NCBI RefSeq assembly: GCF_000716445.1
Contig: NZ_JNWK01000048.1
Span: 1-54,383 of the forward strand
Source of the DNA: Streptomyces wedmorensis
Lineage (GTDB): Bacteria > Actinomycetota > Actinomycetes > Streptomycetales > Streptomycetaceae
Length of the DNA stretch: 54,383 bases
Reading direction: 5' to 3'
Part shown: piece after piece, positions 53,190-54,383 of the stretch
How positions within the stretch are numbered: position 1 is the first letter of the stretch
How the letters are laid out: each line of letters begins with the position of its first letter
Position numbers and translations under genes: made by a program
Notes under the pieces: model-generated
What the model was told of the DNA's origin: nothing
What the model saw: only the letters and a program-made list of their open reading frames with translations
Database searches by the model: none

Positions 53190-53954
53190 ATGGCGAATCA
53201 TGATGCGGAAACGACTCACGGACGGCTCGCGGACCGGGTGTGCGTGATCACGGGCGCGGCGAGCGGCATCGGACGGGCGACGGTCGAACGGTTCCTCCGC
53301 GAAGGGGCCCACGTGGTGGCCGCCGACCGCGACGCGGACCGCCTCGCGACGCTGGAAGGGGTCGTCCCCGTGGTCGGCGACGTGTCCCGGGACGACGACG
53401 CCAAGCGGATGATCGCCACGGCGGTCGACCGCTTCGGACGGCTCGACGTCCTCGTCGCCAACGCGGGCGTGATCCCGCTGCTCTCCATCACCGAGGCGGA
53501 GGCGTCCGACTTCGACGAGGTGATGGCCATCGATGGCCGAGGCATGTTCCTGACCTGCAAGTACGCCATCGAGGCCATGCTCGTCTCCGGCGGCGGGGCC
53601 ATCGTCTGCACCTCGTCCATCTCCGGCGTGGCCGGCCAGGCGCGGCAGGCCGTCTACGGCCCCGCCAAGTTCGTCGCCACCGGCCTCACCAAGCACCTCG
53701 CGGTGGAGTGGGCGCAGCACGGCATCCGCGTCAACGCGGTGGCACCCGGGACCATCGAGACCGAACGGGTCGCCGCCGCGCGGCACGAGCCCGGCGGGCC
53801 CGAGTACCTCGCCGAGGTCGTCCGCGCCCATCCCATGGCGCGCTTCGGCGAGCCCTCCGAGGTCGCCTCCGCCATCCTCTTCCTCGCCTCCCCCGACGCC
53901 TCCTTCATCACCGGCGCCATCCTCCCCGTGGACGGCGGCTACCTGGCCCACTGA
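53190..53954 (+). CDS. SDR-family oxidoreductase
   Basis: A 254-residue complete short-chain dehydrogenase. Seen: the NAD(P) motif [18 protein letters not shown], Asp after the second strand (VVAADRD) suggesting NAD preference, [17 protein letters not shown] (NAG), the catalytic Ser in [11 protein letters not shown], Tyr and Lys in [34 protein letters not shown] and the end [16 protein letters not shown]. The substrate is unknown. I start at the ATG at 53190 because the preceding in-frame codons overlap the uvrC promoter. It diverges from uvrC. The downstream 430 bp hold no gene. Confidence 0.9.
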   Translation: MANHDAETTHGRLADRVCVITGAASGIGRATVERFLREGAHVVAADRDADRLATLEGVVPVVGDVSRDDDAKRMIATAVDRFGRLDVLVANAGVIPLLSITEAEASDFDEVMAIDGRGMFLTCKYAIEAMLVSGGGAIVCTSSISGVAGQARQAVYGPAKFVATGLTKHLAVEWAQHGIRVNAVAPGTIETERVAAARHEPGGPEYLAEVVRAHPMARFGEPSEVASAILFLASPDASFITGAILPVDGGYLAH

Positions 53955-54000
53955 CCACCGTCCACCCGTCGCCGTACGGGCCTGCGCCCGCCGCACCCCC

Positions 54001-54028
54001 GTGTGGGGCGGTGCGTGTGGGGCGGTGC
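54001..54028. repeat. 14-bp tandem duplication
   Basis: GTGTGGGGCGGTGC occurs twice with no gap (54001-54014, 54015-54028). Confidence 0.85.
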
Positions 54029-54040
54029 CCACCCCCGCGC

Positions 54041-54084
54041 CCGTCGCCCGCTGCCGTGTGGGCCTGCGCCCGCTGCCGTGTGGG
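54041..54084. repeat. 22-bp tandem repeat, two full units plus a diverged third
   Basis: Units 54041-54062 and 54063-54084 differ at only two positions (core CGCCCGCTGCCGTGTGGG). A third, longer unit (54085-54112) runs into the first hairpin element. Each unit ends in CCGTGTGGG, the 5' arm of that hairpin element, so the array looks like amplification of the arm. Confidence 0.75.
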
Positions 54085-54103
54085 CCTTCGCCCTCGCCCA
54101 CCG

Positions 54104-54149
54104 CCGTGTGGGCGATCGTCCCGCTGGGGCGGGACGGGTGGGCACACGG
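54104..54149 (+). repeat. Structured hairpin element, copy 1
   Basis: Outer stem CCGTGTG/CACACGG (54104-54110 with 54143-54149), internal loop GGCGAT versus GGTGGG, inner stem CGTCCCGC/GCGGGACG (54117-54124 with 54129-54136), apical loop TGGG. The loop sequences are shared with copy 2, while both stems differ by compensating substitutions. Confidence 0.75.
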
Positions 54150-54262
54150 GACGGCGCCCTCGGCGGCGCCTCCGCCCCTTGTGCCTGGACCCGCCCCGAT
54201 ACGGCGTCGCACTCCGGGTGCGGGTTCAGGCGCGGAAGCCTGGGCCCGGCAAGGGCCGCCGT

Positions 54263-54310
54263 CCGTTGTGCCCACCCGTTCCGCCCCAGCGGAACGAATG
54301 CCCACAACGG
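54263..54310 (-). repeat. Structured hairpin element, copy 2 (inverted)
   Basis: Read on the minus strand: outer stem CCGTTGTG/CACAACGG, internal loop GGCATT versus GGTGGG, inner stem CGTTCCGC/GCGGAACG, apical loop TGGG. It has the same architecture and loops as copy 1 but lies in the opposite orientation 113 bp away. Confidence 0.75.
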
Positions 54311-54383
54311 GCGGGGCGAAGGCCCACAACGCGGGGGCGGGGCCGCAACGGGCGGGGCGCAGGCGCGGGGGTGGGTACCGCCC

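Larger units (their letters stand above)
53955..54383. other. Gene-free, repeat-rich GC region at the right edge
   Basis: I find no credible coding sequence here. The open frames present lack ribosome sites, domains or normal composition. The stretch consists of short tandem repeats and two inverted copies of a hairpin element (listed separately). It ends in G-rich runs and degenerate GCCCACAACG- and GCAACGGGCGGGGCG-type repeats toward the window edge, so the repetitive block probably continues beyond it. Confidence 0.7.

Noticed and set aside
54041..54112. Tandem repeat mistaken for a CRISPR array
   Set aside because: The units abut without spacers, differ in length, and no cas genes are near.

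Overview
The window is a GC-rich (about 70% or more), gene-dense stretch of actinobacterial chromosome, almost certainly from a Streptomyces. The main evidence is the rapZ-yvcK-whiA cluster with the sporulation regulator WhiA, an actinobacterial suf operon led by sufR, OpcA beside zwf, an RbpA-type zinc protein, frequent GTG and TTG starts, many leaderless starts, and long GC-rich hairpins between convergent genes. I see no insertion sequence, prophage, tRNA, rRNA or CRISPR array; this looks like core chromosome carrying a few accessory genes.

Layout. 1-9 kb: the 3' end of a TerD-family gene, an ACC deaminase behind a GntR regulator, a PhoX-type secreted phosphatase, an acidic unknown protein, a secreted nuclease/phosphatase, a two-domain ABM monooxygenase-like protein and a GNAT acetyltransferase. 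The phosphatase and the nuclease each have three 11-nt GTTC-type repeats upstream that resemble PhoP boxes, so they may form a phosphate-scavenging pair. 9-13.7 kb: a truncated SDR remnant, a DapA-family aldolase, dapD, and a TetR/SMR efflux pair diverging from a membrane protein over one perfect palindrome. 13.8-20.4 kb: the complete Fe-S assembly operon sufR-B-D-(Rieske)-C-S-U-T, with a SufR-type CAAC-N6-GTTG site over its promoter and a perfect DtxR/IdeR-type iron box further upstream. 20.4-27.7 kb: DUF72, an ABC exporter pair, heme A synthase (ctaA), an Imm49 protein, an amidohydrolase, a small unknown, and heme O synthase (ctaB).

28-34.6 kb: the pentose phosphate operon tkt-tal-zwf-opcA-pgl. 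34.6-41 kb: a membrane acyltransferase, two PH-domain membrane proteins, pgi and an MFS exporter. 41-44.9 kb: the lower glycolytic operon gap-pgk-tpiA followed by secG and an RbpA-like protein. 45-53.2 kb: a large secreted M14 zinc carboxypeptidase, then uvrC-rapZ-yvcK-whiA. 53.2-54.4 kb: an SDR dehydrogenase followed by about 430 bp of gene-free repetitive DNA. That DNA holds two inverted copies of a roughly 46-48 bp hairpin element whose arms differ by compensatory changes.

Functionally the window joins central carbon flow (pentose phosphate pathway, upper and lower glycolysis), cofactor assembly (Fe-S clusters, heme O and heme A for cytochrome oxidase), lysine/DAP synthesis and nutrient scavenging. 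A recurring feature is a TANNNT-like -10 hexamer placed 6-8 nt before the start codon, predicting leaderless mRNAs for about ten genes. All assignments come from reading the sequence; no database search was run.
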